The position numbers and the translations under genes were made by a program. Shown one piece after another: positions 46,321 to 56,067 of a stretch of 64,000 nt of DNA. Source of the stretch: Mucilaginibacter dorajii (GTDB lineage Bacteria > Bacteroidota > Bacteroidia > Sphingobacteriales > Sphingobacteriaceae). The DNA is taken from the NCBI RefSeq assembly GCF_024808255.1, contig NZ_JANTYS010000017.1:83365-147364 (forward strand), written 5' to 3'. Position 1 is the first letter of the stretch, and every line of letters begins with the position of its first letter. The notes beneath the pieces are model-generated. The model did no database searches. It was not told where the DNA came from and saw only the letters and a program-made list of their open reading frames with translations.

Positions 46321-47340
46321 ATGACTGCCGGGATACTCAAACTAAAGCTCGAAAACATCAAATGGGAAACGCCGCATACGGCTACCTTTTACCTGAGTAA
46401 TACAGATAATGAACCTATTAACTACAAAGCCGGGCAGTTTATCACCCTGATATTCAACCACCGTAACGAGGAGATCCGCAGGTCGTATTCCCTAAGCTCA
46501 TCGCCGGACGAGGGTTTGCTTGCCATCACCATCAAGCGCATCAGCAACGGCGAGATCTCCCGCTTCATGCTCACTAAGCTACAACCCGGCGATATTCTTA
46601 CTGCCCTGCCTCCCGCGGGTAGGTTCACCATAGCTAACTACCAGAAAAACAAGGATATACTACTTTTTGCCGGTGGCAGCGGCATTACCCCAATATTCTC
46701 GCAGATCAAGTATATATTGAACCGGTCGGGCAACAGCAGGCTTACGCTTATCCATAGCAACCAGGATGCAGCATCCATACTATTTAAGACTGATCTTGAG
46801 CAACTTACAGCGCAACATCCCGACAGGCTCACCATTCATTACCTGCTCAGCAGCGAGGCTAACCGCCTTAATCCCGACCGGGTGGAGGCCATTACCAGGC
46901 AGACTGTCAACAACTTAAGCACCGCCGAATTTTACCTGTGCGGACCATTCCCCTACATGCGCATGATCCGTTTCGCGCTGGTGTATATGGGCGTTGACCC
47001 GGGACAGATCCGCAGGGAAAACTTTGTGATAGAGACAGTTGCAGTAACAGCCAGCACCATTAACTTCCCGCCCCGGAACATCAGGATCACCCATGCCGGG
47101 GAGGTGCACAACCTTGTGGTGGGCGAAAACCAAAGCATCCTACAGGCGGCATTACAGAACAATGTGCCCCTGCCTTACAGCTGCCGCAACGGGGTATGCT
47201 CAACCTGCGTGGCAAAGTGTACTAACGGCAAGGTAGAGATGGTAAAAAACGACGTACTCACCGACGCCGATATCGCCGAAGGCTGGGTGCTCACCTGTAC
47301 CGGTCACCCGGTAGATGACGGGGTACAGATCAGTTTTTGA
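46321..47340 (+). CDS. Ferredoxin-NADP reductase-like protein with 2Fe-2S domain
   Basis: A 339-residue PaaE/Hcr-type reductase. FAD domain (about 1-105; 'RRSYSLSSSP'), NAD(P) domain (about 110-225; 'LLFAGGSGITPIFSQIKYIL', 'FYLCGPFPYM') and a C-terminal plant-type ferredoxin domain with CRNGVCSTCVAKC and a fourth Cys in 'WVLTCTG'. It moves electrons from NAD(P)H to an oxygenase or other acceptor. Neither PaaABCD genes nor another oxygenase lie nearby, so the partner is unknown. Confidence 0.93.
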   Translation: MTAGILKLKLENIKWETPHTATFYLSNTDNEPINYKAGQFITLIFNHRNEEIRRSYSLSSSPDEGLLAITIKRISNGEISRFMLTKLQPGDILTALPPAGRFTIANYQKNKDILLFAGGSGITPIFSQIKYILNRSGNSRLTLIHSNQDAASILFKTDLEQLTAQHPDRLTIHYLLSSEANRLNPDRVEAITRQTVNNLSTAEFYLCGPFPYMRMIRFALVYMGVDPGQIRRENFVIETVAVTASTINFPPRNIRITHAGEVHNLVVGENQSILQAALQNNVPLPYSCRNGVCSTCVAKCTNGKVEMVKNDVLTDADIAEGWVLTCTGHPVDDGVQISF

Positions 47341-47764
47341 TCAGCATAAATTATTGGCAAAAAAGAAGCAATCAACAGAGAAAAATCAGAGAACTTTAAG
47401 ATATTTTTTAGCGAGTAACTGATAAATTCTGATATATCCTCCCTAATTTGCTTTTCGACAAGCCAAAATGCCGGGCCAATCACCAGAAAAACCAACCGGT
47501 ATTTTTCAAATTGACAAATGTTCTCACCTCTTCCCATCTTATCGTGTACCTATCTTTTTTATTAGAGGAAATGTCATTTCGATAGAGCGAAGGTAGGATA
47601 CGAGCGTGGTGCGAAAGAGAAATCTTCGACGCCCTGCATGGTCGAATGTCCGCTCTTACAAGATTTCTCCTCCCCCGGCACGCAATCCCACCCCTTGTTC
47701 GTCGAAATGACAATTGTTTTTATTGGGAGAGTAAGTTTAACAAGATATGGGTACACAGTAGCCC
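47341..47764. repeat. Gene-free gap with GTCATTTCGA-type element, copy 2
   Basis: The first 230 bp show nothing I can name. From 47572 to 47712 lies a relative of the 16271-16437 element: it opens TGTCATTTCGATAGAGCGAA, contains GAGAAATCTTCGACGCC, GTCGAATGTCCGCTCTTAC and AAGATTTCTCCTC, and closes GTTCGTCGAAATGACA. It sits between convergent genes, like its relative. Confidence 0.82.
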
Positions 47765-50029
47765 TCACTCCGGTTTGGCCGACATCCACAGTTCCAGTTT
47801 ACCGCCTTTTACAATATCTTTAAAACTGATGAACCGCTCCTTCAAAACCTTGCCATTCAATTTGGCCGATTGGATGTAAATGTTCCTCGCCGAGTTGTTG
47901 TGCGCCTGGATCACAAACTGCCTGCCTTTAAAGTACCGAGGGTTAAGGTTGATACGGGCCGACGTAAACAGCGGACTTGTCAGATCAACCCTTAAATCGG
48001 GCGAGGTGCCGCCATTCATCTCGAACAGGCCCAGCGAGCTCATCACAAACCAGGCGCCCATCTGTCCCTCGTCCTCGTCGCCATTCCAGCCCACGTAGGG
48101 CGATGCGTCGTAAAACACATCCAGGATGCGGCGGGTGTAGTACTGGGTAAGCGAAGGCCTGCCTGCGTAGTTAAACAGGTAGGCCGCCTGCATGTTCACC
48201 TCGTTGCCCTGGTTAATGTAGTACTCGGCCGATTGGCCCATGGTCCTATCCAACGCGTGGGCGGCAAACTTTTGGGTTTCGGATTTCTGGAAGCCGGTTT
48301 CCAGCCGCTTCAAAAACGTTTCGCGGTGTAGAAAGTTTACCAGGCCTGGAATATCATGCGGTACGTAAAACGAATACTGCCAGGAATTACCCTCCACAAA
48401 ATGGCTTACCGAAAACAGGTCGAAATCCGAAATTAGATCGCCATTCTCCTTCTTAGGCACCACGTAGCGGCTCACCGGGTCGAAAACGTTTTTCCAGCTG
48501 GATGACCGTTTTACAAAAAAATCATAATCCTTATCCTTGTGCAGCAGGCGGGCCATCTGGGCCACGCACCAGTCGTCATAAGCATAGTCGAGGGTTTTGG
48601 AGGTGGCACCTTTTTCAACAGGCACGTAACCCAGGCGGGCATACTCGCTGATCTGCGGGTTACCGGGATAACCGCCGCAGGCCGTGCCGGGCTCCACCTC
48701 CACATTTTTTTTCATGGCGGCATAGGCTATATCGGCATCTTTGGTAACAATGCCCTTAAGGTAAGCGCTGGCCATCAAAGCCATTTCGTGTGAACCTTCC
48801 ATAATGCCCGAGTACTCAATACCCGCCGGCCCTTTGGATAGCCAGCCCGTTTTCTCGTACATTTCCAGCTGGGTATCTATTAGTTGCTGCACCACATCCG
48901 GCGCGGTGAGGGTCCATAACAGGTTGAGGTTCCAAAAGCTGTTCCAGTAGGCATCGCCCCCAATCATCACTTTCCTATCGGCCGGCAGTTGCTGCACCTG
49001 CTCGCAGGCATCGGTGTATTTGCCGTTGGCATCGCTCATGATCATTTTGGCGGTAAAGCAGCGGTAAAAGTTGGTGTAAAACTTTTTCTTATCGGTTTCG
49101 CTGCCGCCGCTTACGCTGATGGTGCTCAGGGTATTGTTCCACAGTTTGCGGTTGGCGGCAACCAGGGCGTCAAAGTTCCAGCCGTATGGCTTTAGCTCGG
49201 TTTGCAGGTTAAGGCGGGCCTGGGCTATGCTCACAAACGAGATGCCCGTGCGAATCAGCACCTGCTCGGGCTTATTGGTAGGATAAGTTACATAAGCCCC
49301 AATCTCATGGCTGCCCTTTACCTCGGTATGATCATGCGTTTCGGCCTGGTTAAGGTAGCCGTTAAAATCATGAAAGGGCTTGTTAAACTGCATCACAAAA
49401 TACAGGCAGTAATCATTAAAATTGGCCGATGTTGATTTGGCATATCCCTCAATTTCAGTATCGCTCACTTTGGTGATCCGGGCATCTTTCAAATCCACTC
49501 CATACTCCGATGGCAGGTTAAGCTGCACCATTACCCGGTTGCTGCTATCGGCCGGGAAACTGTAACGCTGCAGGCCCGTGCGCTCGGTAGCCGTAAGCTC
49601 TACCTTAACCCGTGGATCAAGCAAATAAACCGAATAATAACCCGGCGAGGCATGCTCGTCCCGGTGATCAAACCTGGCATGGAAACCCGCCCCCGCCCCT
49701 TTAAAAGGCTCATCAGGGGCGCCGGGCGAAAGGGTAAGATCGCCGTTGGCAGGCATCATGAGCAGGCCGGCCATTGTCCACCCGTGTAAAAAGCTAAAGC
49801 CGTGAATGCTGCCTGTTGAATATTCATAGCCCCCCTGCCAAACACTCCGCTGGTTATCCGGACTAAGCTTTACCATACCATTGGGCCGCGTAGCCCCCGG
49901 GAACAGCATCCACCGCGAGTTGGAGGTACCAATAAAGGGATCAACATAATCAACCGGCTGCTTTTGCTGCCCGTAAGCCACCCCAACCAGCAAACAGCCG
50001 GCAAATATCATTTTAAAAAGTTTCATCAT
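47765..50029 (-). CDS. GH92 alpha-mannosidase
   Basis: A 754-residue exported enzyme with a signal peptide (about 1-21). GH92 features in order: 'VDYVDPFIGTSNSRWMLFPGATRPNGMVKLSPDN' at the N-terminus, 'GSIHGFSFLHGWTMAG', 'GNEVNMQAAYLFNYAGRPSLTQYYTRRIL' (GNE acid region) and 'GWNGDEDEGQMGAWFVMSSLGLFEMNGG' (catalytic base region). GH92 enzymes are calcium-dependent, inverting exo-alpha-mannosidases acting on N-glycans or mannans. The GNEP motif reads GNEV here. No Sus genes adjoin it, but it could supply the GH18/GlcNAc-type locus at 18.9-29.3 kb (inference). Confidence 0.93.
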   Translation of the reverse strand: MMKLFKMIFAGCLLVGVAYGQQKQPVDYVDPFIGTSNSRWMLFPGATRPNGMVKLSPDNQRSVWQGGYEYSTGSIHGFSFLHGWTMAGLLMMPANGDLTLSPGAPDEPFKGAGAGFHARFDHRDEHASPGYYSVYLLDPRVKVELTATERTGLQRYSFPADSSNRVMVQLNLPSEYGVDLKDARITKVSDTEIEGYAKSTSANFNDYCLYFVMQFNKPFHDFNGYLNQAETHDHTEVKGSHEIGAYVTYPTNKPEQVLIRTGISFVSIAQARLNLQTELKPYGWNFDALVAANRKLWNNTLSTISVSGGSETDKKKFYTNFYRCFTAKMIMSDANGKYTDACEQVQQLPADRKVMIGGDAYWNSFWNLNLLWTLTAPDVVQQLIDTQLEMYEKTGWLSKGPAGIEYSGIMEGSHEMALMASAYLKGIVTKDADIAYAAMKKNVEVEPGTACGGYPGNPQISEYARLGYVPVEKGATSKTLDYAYDDWCVAQMARLLHKDKDYDFFVKRSSSWKNVFDPVSRYVVPKKENGDLISDFDLFSVSHFVEGNSWQYSFYVPHDIPGLVNFLHRETFLKRLETGFQKSETQKFAAHALDRTMGQSAEYYINQGNEVNMQAAYLFNYAGRPSLTQYYTRRILDVFYDASPYVGWNGDEDEGQMGAWFVMSSLGLFEMNGGTSPDLRVDLTSPLFTSARINLNPRYFKGRQFVIQAHNNSARNIYIQSAKLNGKVLKERFISFKDIVKGGKLELWMSAKPE

Positions 50030-50156
50030 GGTTAGGTATCGGTATTTGAGCGGTAATGTAATTTATGTATTTCTATTGGTTGTTATCAAGCTATGTCATT
50101 GCGAGTAATCATCAATGGCAACCCTAAAAAAATAGTGATGATGATATTTATTGAAT

Positions 50157-50249
50157 CGTCATTGCGAGGAACGAAGCAATCCCCAATAAGCAGGTGCGCC
50201 TGCAAATCCGCTCTGTAAATCGGGGATTGCTTCGTTCCTCGCAATGACG
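50157..50249. repeat. GTCATTGCGAGGAACGAAGC-type inverted repeat
   Basis: A perfect 28-bp inverted repeat (50157-50184 and 50222-50249) of the same family as 8563-8645, with a 37-bp loop. Fragments of the same family lie beside it (ATGTCATTGCGAG at 50092-50105, and CTCGCAATGACG at 50481-50492). Confidence 0.9.
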
Positions 50250-50293
50250 ATTTTTTTATATTGACACAAACATTGGCTTCGAACGCTGGTTAA

Positions 50294-50429
50294 GACTCAC
50301 CCGGTCTACGCTTCGCTGGACCACCCTCTCTCCGGCTGAGCCGCAAAGAGGGTTGAAAAAGCTTTTTTAGCCCTCTTTGCAACGAAGTTGGAGAGAGGGC
50401 CGACGGGCGAAGCCTCGTCGGGGTGAGTC
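50294..50429. repeat. Long hairpin element bounded by GACTCAC and GTGAGTC
   Basis: GACTCACCCGGTCTACGCTT at the left and GCCTCGTCGGGGTGAGTC at the right are inverted ends. Inside, CCACCCTCTCTCC pairs with GGAGAGAGGG, and GCAAAGAGGG with CCCTCTTTGC. It forms a nested hairpin of about 136 bp with no reading frame. Confidence 0.85.
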
Positions 50430-50585
50430 GTCTGCACCCAGTTTACGTCATGTTTTCCTTCAGAGGCCACGGATTTTACTGCTCGCAATGACGTGGTGAA
50501 GATTTTCATCCTATTTTTCATTATTTGTACATACATAAATACATATTTTAATTTAGAAATGAAATTTTTTATAAAAATATTGAAA

Positions 50586-50880
50586 TCATGGCCAAAAAAG
50601 TCCCTACTCCTTTATCCAAAAGTCTCACAGTCCGCCAACCCTTACTCCTTTATCCAAAAATCCTTGCTCCCAACATGGGCGTTGCCTGCGGCCGTGCTTT
50701 TTGCTCATACGCGCACAAGGCATTAGGCGCGGGGCCGGTATCCGCGCCAATCACTAACACTAAAAAACGGATACAGCCACCACATCAGCCAGTCCTTGTT
50801 CCTTTGTCCAAACATCCTTGCTCCCAAAGTCCTTGCTCCTTTCCAAACATCCTTAATCCATTAAAAATCCTCTACTGACA
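50586..50880. repeat. Degenerate repeat tract and inverted copy of the Rhs-array repeat
   Basis: Repeated TCCTTTATCCAAAA / TCCTTGCTCC words (for example 50608, 50648, 50805, 50825, 50845) fill this tract. From about 50698 to 50756, GCTCATAC, GCACAAGGC and GGCCGGTATCCG occur in the same order as in the reverse complement of the repeats at 60977-61085 and 62625-62733. Two short frames over this tract are not convincing genes. Confidence 0.55.
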
Positions 50881-50914
50881 AAACAGTGTCACCACTTGTT
50901 ATTTTTTTGTATAG

Positions 50915-50922
50915 TATCTTTG
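50915..50922 (+). promoter_or_regulatory. Possible -7 promoter box upstream of the Rhs locus
   Basis: TATCTTTG matches TAnnTTTG. A TTG lies 16 bp upstream, shorter than the usual 19-21 bp. If used, it gives a leader of nearly 500 nt containing the nested inverted repeats before the gene at 51417. Confidence 0.35.
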
Positions 50923-51039
50923 TTGTGTTAGCTCATAACACCCATGTTTTATGCCGGCGCAAGGCCGGTTACCACACGTTATGGTGCACCGGCCGGGCAT
51001 CATTTTAAGTTTCACTTTTTTATTAAAACAAGGTATTGT

Positions 51040-51221
51040 CATTAAGTTAAGGTTTTTCATCCCCCATAGGGGGTAAAGCTTTGTAGCAATAAAAAGAAAC
51101 GAAGCCCGTGCCGTAGGTACGGAACCCGTATAGCGTACCTACGGCACGCAAAAATCTTAATTTTCATATACTACAAAGCTTCTGCTCCGATGCAGCAATC
51201 CTTCAGGCTCTTAACTTAATG
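51040..51221. repeat. Nested triple inverted repeat upstream of the Rhs locus
   Basis: Three concentric perfect arm pairs: CATTAAGTTAAG (51040-51051 with 51210-51221), AAGCTTTGTAG (51076-51086 with 51171-51181) and CGTGCCGTAGGTACG (51107-51121 with 51134-51148). The 182-bp whole could fold as one long interrupted hairpin. Another hairpin, with ATGCCGGC / GCCGGT and ACCGGCC words, lies at 50950-51000. No gene is seen from 50030 to 51416. Confidence 0.85.
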
Positions 51222-51416
51222 GTATTGGGGAAGGAGAAGGAAGGGGTTTGATGAGCTATTCGTCGCGGCATTTCCCGTCGCCTTTACAAACCCCTCCCTG
51301 CATTCGCGCGCATTTACAATCACAGCCCCCCATAACAACAAATACCAACAAAAGCGCAACCCGCATCAGCTATCAAAAACAGTACTATTTATTAACCAAA
51401 AATTTTTTATCACCAA

Positions 51417-51776
51417 ATGAAAAGAATTATTCTTTTGGCAGGTGCCGCATTATGCGGCTCCCTGCTGTGCTTTGCCACCCTGCCCGATTTGAGCGGCAGG
51501 TGGACAGGCTCGCTTAAAAAAGCCGACAGTACCTTGTACCCCCTAAGCTACCAGCTTACCCTCATCGGCGATTCTGTTGCCGGTACGGCCAACTGCCCGC
51601 TGGGCAATTTCCCCATCGACAGTGGCAAGCTGGATACCTCCGGTCTGCACTTTATTGTAACTGTAAACGGGCTTAACGTGTACCACCAGGGAACGGTATA
51701 TGCCGATTCGATAGGTATGGACATTAACCTCAACGGCTCCAAGGTGCATACCACGCTGGGCCGCGCCACCAATTAA
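51417..51776 (+). CDS. Small exported hypothetical protein
   Basis: A 119-residue protein with a signal peptide (MKRIILLAGAALCGSLLCFA). The mature part is a short beta-rich domain ('LSGRWTGSLKKADSTLYPLSYQLTLIGDSVAGTA', 'NGLNVYHQGTVYADSIGMDINLNGSKVHTTLGRA'), resembling small lipocalin-like proteins in which a G-x-W-x-G strand opens the barrel. I cannot name a family. It ends 29 bp before the first large Rhs-type gene and is probably transcribed with it. Confidence 0.7.
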   Translation: MKRIILLAGAALCGSLLCFATLPDLSGRWTGSLKKADSTLYPLSYQLTLIGDSVAGTANCPLGNFPIDSGKLDTSGLHFIVTVNGLNVYHQGTVYADSIGMDINLNGSKVHTTLGRATN

Positions 51777-51805
51777 CCCTTTTATTAAATTTTACATACA
51801 AGCAT

Positions 51806-54800
51806 ATGCATTTTAAAAAATTAACCATCCCGTGGTGCCTGCTGTTTGTTATCGCCTTTTTAACAACAGTAAGCGCGCAAACGCCGCCACCACCCTATGT
51901 GCCGAACGTTTTTCCGCCCTCGCCCAACGCCGCCAGCCTTATGAAGTTTGCCGATGTACCGGTAAGCCCGTACACCGGCACCTCATCCGTATCGGTACCG
52001 TTTTACACCATACAGGCCAAAGGGCTCAACATTCCTATTAGTATAGACTACCACACAGGCGGCATCCGCGTGGCCGAAGACGCAGGCGTTGCAGGCCTGG
52101 GCTGGACGCTTAACGCGGGCGGCATGATCTCGCGCACGGTAAGGGACAAGGACGACCTGACCAGCGACTACTTTACGGGCATATTACCGGTTAAGCCGGG
52201 CGACCTGACCGCCTATCAACCGGCAAATAAACTTACCGACACCACAAACAGCGGCCCAACTTTTAATACTACCAAGTATCTTTTTGTGTTCAATTGCAGC
52301 TACCTGGTTAACCTGGCATTTGGCCAAACTGCCGATTATTCGGGTGTGCTTGGAGGTGCTTCAAATGGCACGAGCAATTCTGATACCGAACCCGATAGCT
52401 ATAGCTACAATTTTTTGGGGATGAGCGGCAAGTTCATCATCAGGCCCGATAAAAGCATTGTGTTGGAAAAGCAGGACAATATCCGCATTCAATTTACCAG
52501 CGCGTATAAGTTTGTTATTACCGATGACAGTGGCAATAAATATTATTTTAATGACGTGGAGTACGGGGGCACCTTATCTGACCCCACGAGTACCATGAGT
52601 TCCTGGCATCTTTCTAAAATTGTTACCCAGCAAAACGATGTGATCACCTTTCATTATGTTCAAACGGGTGTTATACAAAACCACCAGGGCAATGCCGAAA
52701 CCTATCAGGGCTTTTGTTACGGTACAGGTTACAGTTACGCGCCTGATATTACCGCTGTTTACGCCAATTATAAGCTCAACAGCATTGATTTCACAAACGG
52801 GCAGGTACAATTTGTGTATGACGATACGAGAGAAGATACCAATGGTGGTTCGAAACTGAGTGCGGTAAAAGTATACTCCAAAAGTACAGCCGGCCTCAGC
52901 TATATTAAGGAGCATGACCTTTACTACTCTTATTTTAACGGGAGCACACCGGCAGATTCAAAGGTTGAATATGAACGGCTAAGATTGGATAGTGTTAAGG
53001 AACTTAGCGGCAGCAATGCAATTAAGCCCTACCAGTTTATTTATAGTTCAACGCCAACCTACAACGCCGGCAAGCACAGCTACGCTATTGATCATTGGGG
53101 TTATTACAATGGCGCAGGGAATGCCACGCTTATCCCATCACAGCAAATTACGCTTGCAAACAGCGGCGATGGTATCTCCCATTTTTTGTCGTTTTCGGGA
53201 GCTAACCGTGAAGCGTCGACTTCTTTCATGTCGGCATTTTCACTTCAACAGGTAACTTATCCAACCGGCGGGCATTCAACGTTTGATTACTCGCCCAATT
53301 ATTATGATTACTACCAGTCGTTGAGGGGACCGGTAGAATACCCCCAAATGGAAATAGTAACGGTTGATACCGTTTTAATTATTAATGGCTACGGGTCACA
53401 TTCGGGCACCATAACTATAAAGAACGCTATTGGCAACACAAATGCAACCGTTAATGTCGCTTTTGTATCGAAATACAGCAACGGTTGGCCCAGTGCAGAC
53501 AGAGGCGGTTACGGGCGGTTATCGTATACCTTTCTTACTAATACAACCGATCTGTCTGACAGCAACCTGGATTGTGTGGGCATGGCCTGCAGCACCTCTT
53601 TCCCGGTAGCCTTGGGCACGTCGTCAAGTGGCACGTTTGGGTGGACGGCCTATGTGGATCCGGCCATCCCGGCGGCCGACTTTTCGCTCATTCATGTTAC
53701 GGTTTCCTACCAGGCCTACAAAGTAAAAGTACACCAGGCAGCAGGTATTAACCAGGAAATTGCCGGTGGGCTGCGCATTAACAGCATTACCGATTACAGT
53801 GATGCCACCACCATTGTTAAAAAACGGGTTTGGGATTACGGCTACACATCGGGCGGCAGCCAGTACACCTATGGCAAGCTGATGTCTATGCCATCGTACG
53901 TAAGGCAAGAGACAAAATACGGGGAGTCAACAGGCATGGGTACATGCGCAGCACTGATGCTTTTCGGCAGCAGCAATACCGCTATCACCAGCGTGATACA
54001 GGGTAATATTGTTGGGTACAGCAAAGTAACCGAACGTACGGTTGATCCGGTTACCAATGCCGATATAGGCAAAACAGTTTATAGTTTTTTCAACACGCCC
54101 GATTCTACCAATATTTATAACGGGTATCGCATGCCGGGTACCCTCAATACCGGATATCACTTAAACGGCTCCATGTTATCAAAACAGGTATACCGCAACA
54201 CCGGCGGTGCCTACTTTAAAGTGAATGAAACCTACAATTATTACCATACGGCAAATCGCGTTGATTATTACGGACTAAAATATGAACTTACCCATCCAGA
54301 CTACCAGCCGGGCGTTTGCGGGCCTGGTTTGGCACAGGGTGTTCCGGTACAGCTTTACGGCTTCTTTTATCCTTTACTAAGATCCGAGCGCATTCTCCAG
54401 GATTCCACCCGGGAAATAGTGTACGACCAAAACGATACCACCAAATACCTGCAGAGCAGCAGCAAGAGCTATTACGATAACCCGGCACATTACCAGGTAA
54501 CGCGCAGCGTAAGTACCGATAGCCGGGGCAACACGCACGTGAGCAAGGTTACCTATCCGCAGGATTACATCAGCGGCAGCAATACGGGCAATGCCGTGCT
54601 TGACAGCCTCATCGGGCGCAATATGGTGGCTTCGGCCATCGAGAAACGCGACAGCCTGTATTACAGCGGCTCATCAACCGGTTATGTAACCGGGGCCTCG
54701 TTAAGCAGGTACCGCCAGCTAACATCGGGCACTATGGTGGCCGATAAGCAGTACAAACTGGATGTACCTAACCCGGTAAATAACTTTGCGCCCATGAGCG

Positions 54801-56026
54801 TAAGCGGCAGCACTGTAAACCAGGATAGCCGCTACCGCCAGCTCATCAGCTTTGACGCTTATGACGCCAAAAACAACATCGCCCAGTACACCGTAACCGG
54901 GCAATTGCCGGTATCTATTTACTGGGATTACCGCGGCATGCTGCCGGTAGCGCAGGTAAAAAATGCCGATACGCTATCCTTTGCCTATACCTCTTTTGAG
55001 GGCGAAAGCATGGGGCATTGGTCGGTAGCCTCGGCGCTTCGGGACAGCCTGACCAAAACCATCTCGGGCATTAAATCTTATAACCTAAGCAATGGGGCTA
55101 TCAGCAAAAGCGGCCTTACATCAACCACCACCTACATTATATCGTACTGGACCAAAAGCGCCACACCGCTAACCATTACCGGTACCGTTACGGGCTACCC
55201 GGTAAACGGCACGGCCATACAGGGCTGGTATTACCACGAGCACCGGGTAACCGGCCTAACAGCGATAAGCTTAACCGGCACGGGCAATATAGACGAGGTA
55301 CGGCTGTACCCGCTTAACGCGCAGATGCAAAGCTATACCCATACGCCGCTGGTAGGTGTAAATGGCACTGTAGATGCCCGGAACGGGTTGAGCTTTTATG
55401 AATATGATAGCCTGCAGCGATTAATGAATGTGAAGGATCAGGACGGCAATATCCTGAAAAATTACGATTACAATTACGCCCCACAGTGGGCCGCGTGGAC
55501 TAATACAGGGTCGCCTACCTGTGTACAGGGGTCAAACGGAAATACCGGTTATCAGCAGGTGCAGCAGCAGGATACCAACCCCTATAGCCCTACTTATAAC
55601 CAAACCCGGATATATACGCTGGGGATGAATACCACAGCCTGCCCAATCCCGGTTGCGCCAACAATATACGTAAAGCAAACGGTAGGCAGTACCAGTACCA
55701 GTAACGGCCTTACCTACAATACGCTGTTGTTTAAAACCTACAGCGACGCCAACTGCACCATACCTGTGAACGTATCATCAAACCTGGTGGTGAATTACCA
55801 GTATGTGACTACCGCCAGTTATGCCGATGGGCGGACGCCGAACCCGGTAGCCACCACAACTACTGTCACCATTACCATAACATCCGGCACCGGCCAGGCA
55901 ACCAGCGGTTCTATCATTATCTCGGGTTGCTACGGCATAGGCACCAAGCAAATTTGCTACACGCCATCAACGCAGGTTACCGTGCTTGCGGGCACGGGGT
56001 ATATACCGGTTAATCCCGAAATTTAA
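51806..56026 (+). CDS. Large secreted YD/Rhs-like protein, first of the pair
   Basis: A 1406-residue protein with a signal peptide (1-25, ending VSAQ). The N-terminal section ('PSPNAASLMKFADVPVSPYTGTSSVSVPFYTIQ', 'ISIDYHTGGIRVAEDAGVAGLGWTLNAGG') is typical of Bacteroidota proteins that precede Rhs genes. The body is Tyr/Gly/Asp-rich beta structure, a jelly-roll-like segment lies near 1060-1170, and a YD repeat near 1195-1220 ('SFYEYDSLQRLMNVKDQDGNILKNYDYNY'). The end is a Thr/Ser-rich beta domain with paired Cys. It lacks the Rhs core motif and a toxin tip. It probably forms a shell or carrier with the next protein, as split B/C components do in related toxins (inference). Confidence 0.8.
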   Translation: MHFKKLTIPWCLLFVIAFLTTVSAQTPPPPYVPNVFPPSPNAASLMKFADVPVSPYTGTSSVSVPFYTIQAKGLNIPISIDYHTGGIRVAEDAGVAGLGWTLNAGGMISRTVRDKDDLTSDYFTGILPVKPGDLTAYQPANKLTDTTNSGPTFNTTKYLFVFNCSYLVNLAFGQTADYSGVLGGASNGTSNSDTEPDSYSYNFLGMSGKFIIRPDKSIVLEKQDNIRIQFTSAYKFVITDDSGNKYYFNDVEYGGTLSDPTSTMSSWHLSKIVTQQNDVITFHYVQTGVIQNHQGNAETYQGFCYGTGYSYAPDITAVYANYKLNSIDFTNGQVQFVYDDTREDTNGGSKLSAVKVYSKSTAGLSYIKEHDLYYSYFNGSTPADSKVEYERLRLDSVKELSGSNAIKPYQFIYSSTPTYNAGKHSYAIDHWGYYNGAGNATLIPSQQITLANSGDGISHFLSFSGANREASTSFMSAFSLQQVTYPTGGHSTFDYSPNYYDYYQSLRGPVEYPQMEIVTVDTVLIINGYGSHSGTITIKNAIGNTNATVNVAFVSKYSNGWPSADRGGYGRLSYTFLTNTTDLSDSNLDCVGMACSTSFPVALGTSSSGTFGWTAYVDPAIPAADFSLIHVTVSYQAYKVKVHQAAGINQEIAGGLRINSITDYSDATTIVKKRVWDYGYTSGGSQYTYGKLMSMPSYVRQETKYGESTGMGTCAALMLFGSSNTAITSVIQGNIVGYSKVTERTVDPVTNADIGKTVYSFFNTPDSTNIYNGYRMPGTLNTGYHLNGSMLSKQVYRNTGGAYFKVNETYNYYHTANRVDYYGLKYELTHPDYQPGVCGPGLAQGVPVQLYGFFYPLLRSERILQDSTREIVYDQNDTTKYLQSSSKSYYDNPAHYQVTRSVSTDSRGNTHVSKVTYPQDYISGSNTGNAVLDSLIGRNMVASAIEKRDSLYYSGSSTGYVTGASLSRYRQLTSGTMVADKQYKLDVPNPVNNFAPMSVSGSTVNQDSRYRQLISFDAYDAKNNIAQYTVTGQLPVSIYWDYRGMLPVAQVKNADTLSFAYTSFEGESMGHWSVASALRDSLTKTISGIKSYNLSNGAISKSGLTSTTTYIISYWTKSATPLTITGTVTGYPVNGTAIQGWYYHEHRVTGLTAISLTGTGNIDEVRLYPLNAQMQSYTHTPLVGVNGTVDARNGLSFYEYDSLQRLMNVKDQDGNILKNYDYNYAPQWAAWTNTGSPTCVQGSNGNTGYQQVQQQDTNPYSPTYNQTRIYTLGMNTTACPIPVAPTIYVKQTVGSTSTSNGLTYNTLLFKTYSDANCTIPVNVSSNLVVNYQYVTTASYADGRTPNPVATTTTVTITITSGTGQATSGSIIISGCYGIGTKQICYTPSTQVTVLAGTGYIPVNPEI

Positions 56027-56067
56027 TTATTCCATCATTCAATATCATAACTTATTTAAACAGAAAA

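Noticed and set aside
50588..50878. 96-residue plus-strand frame before the Rhs locus
   Set aside because: It runs through degenerate TCCTTTATCCAAAA repeats and part of a palindromic element; the Pro/Ser/Cys-rich product looks like translated repeat DNA.
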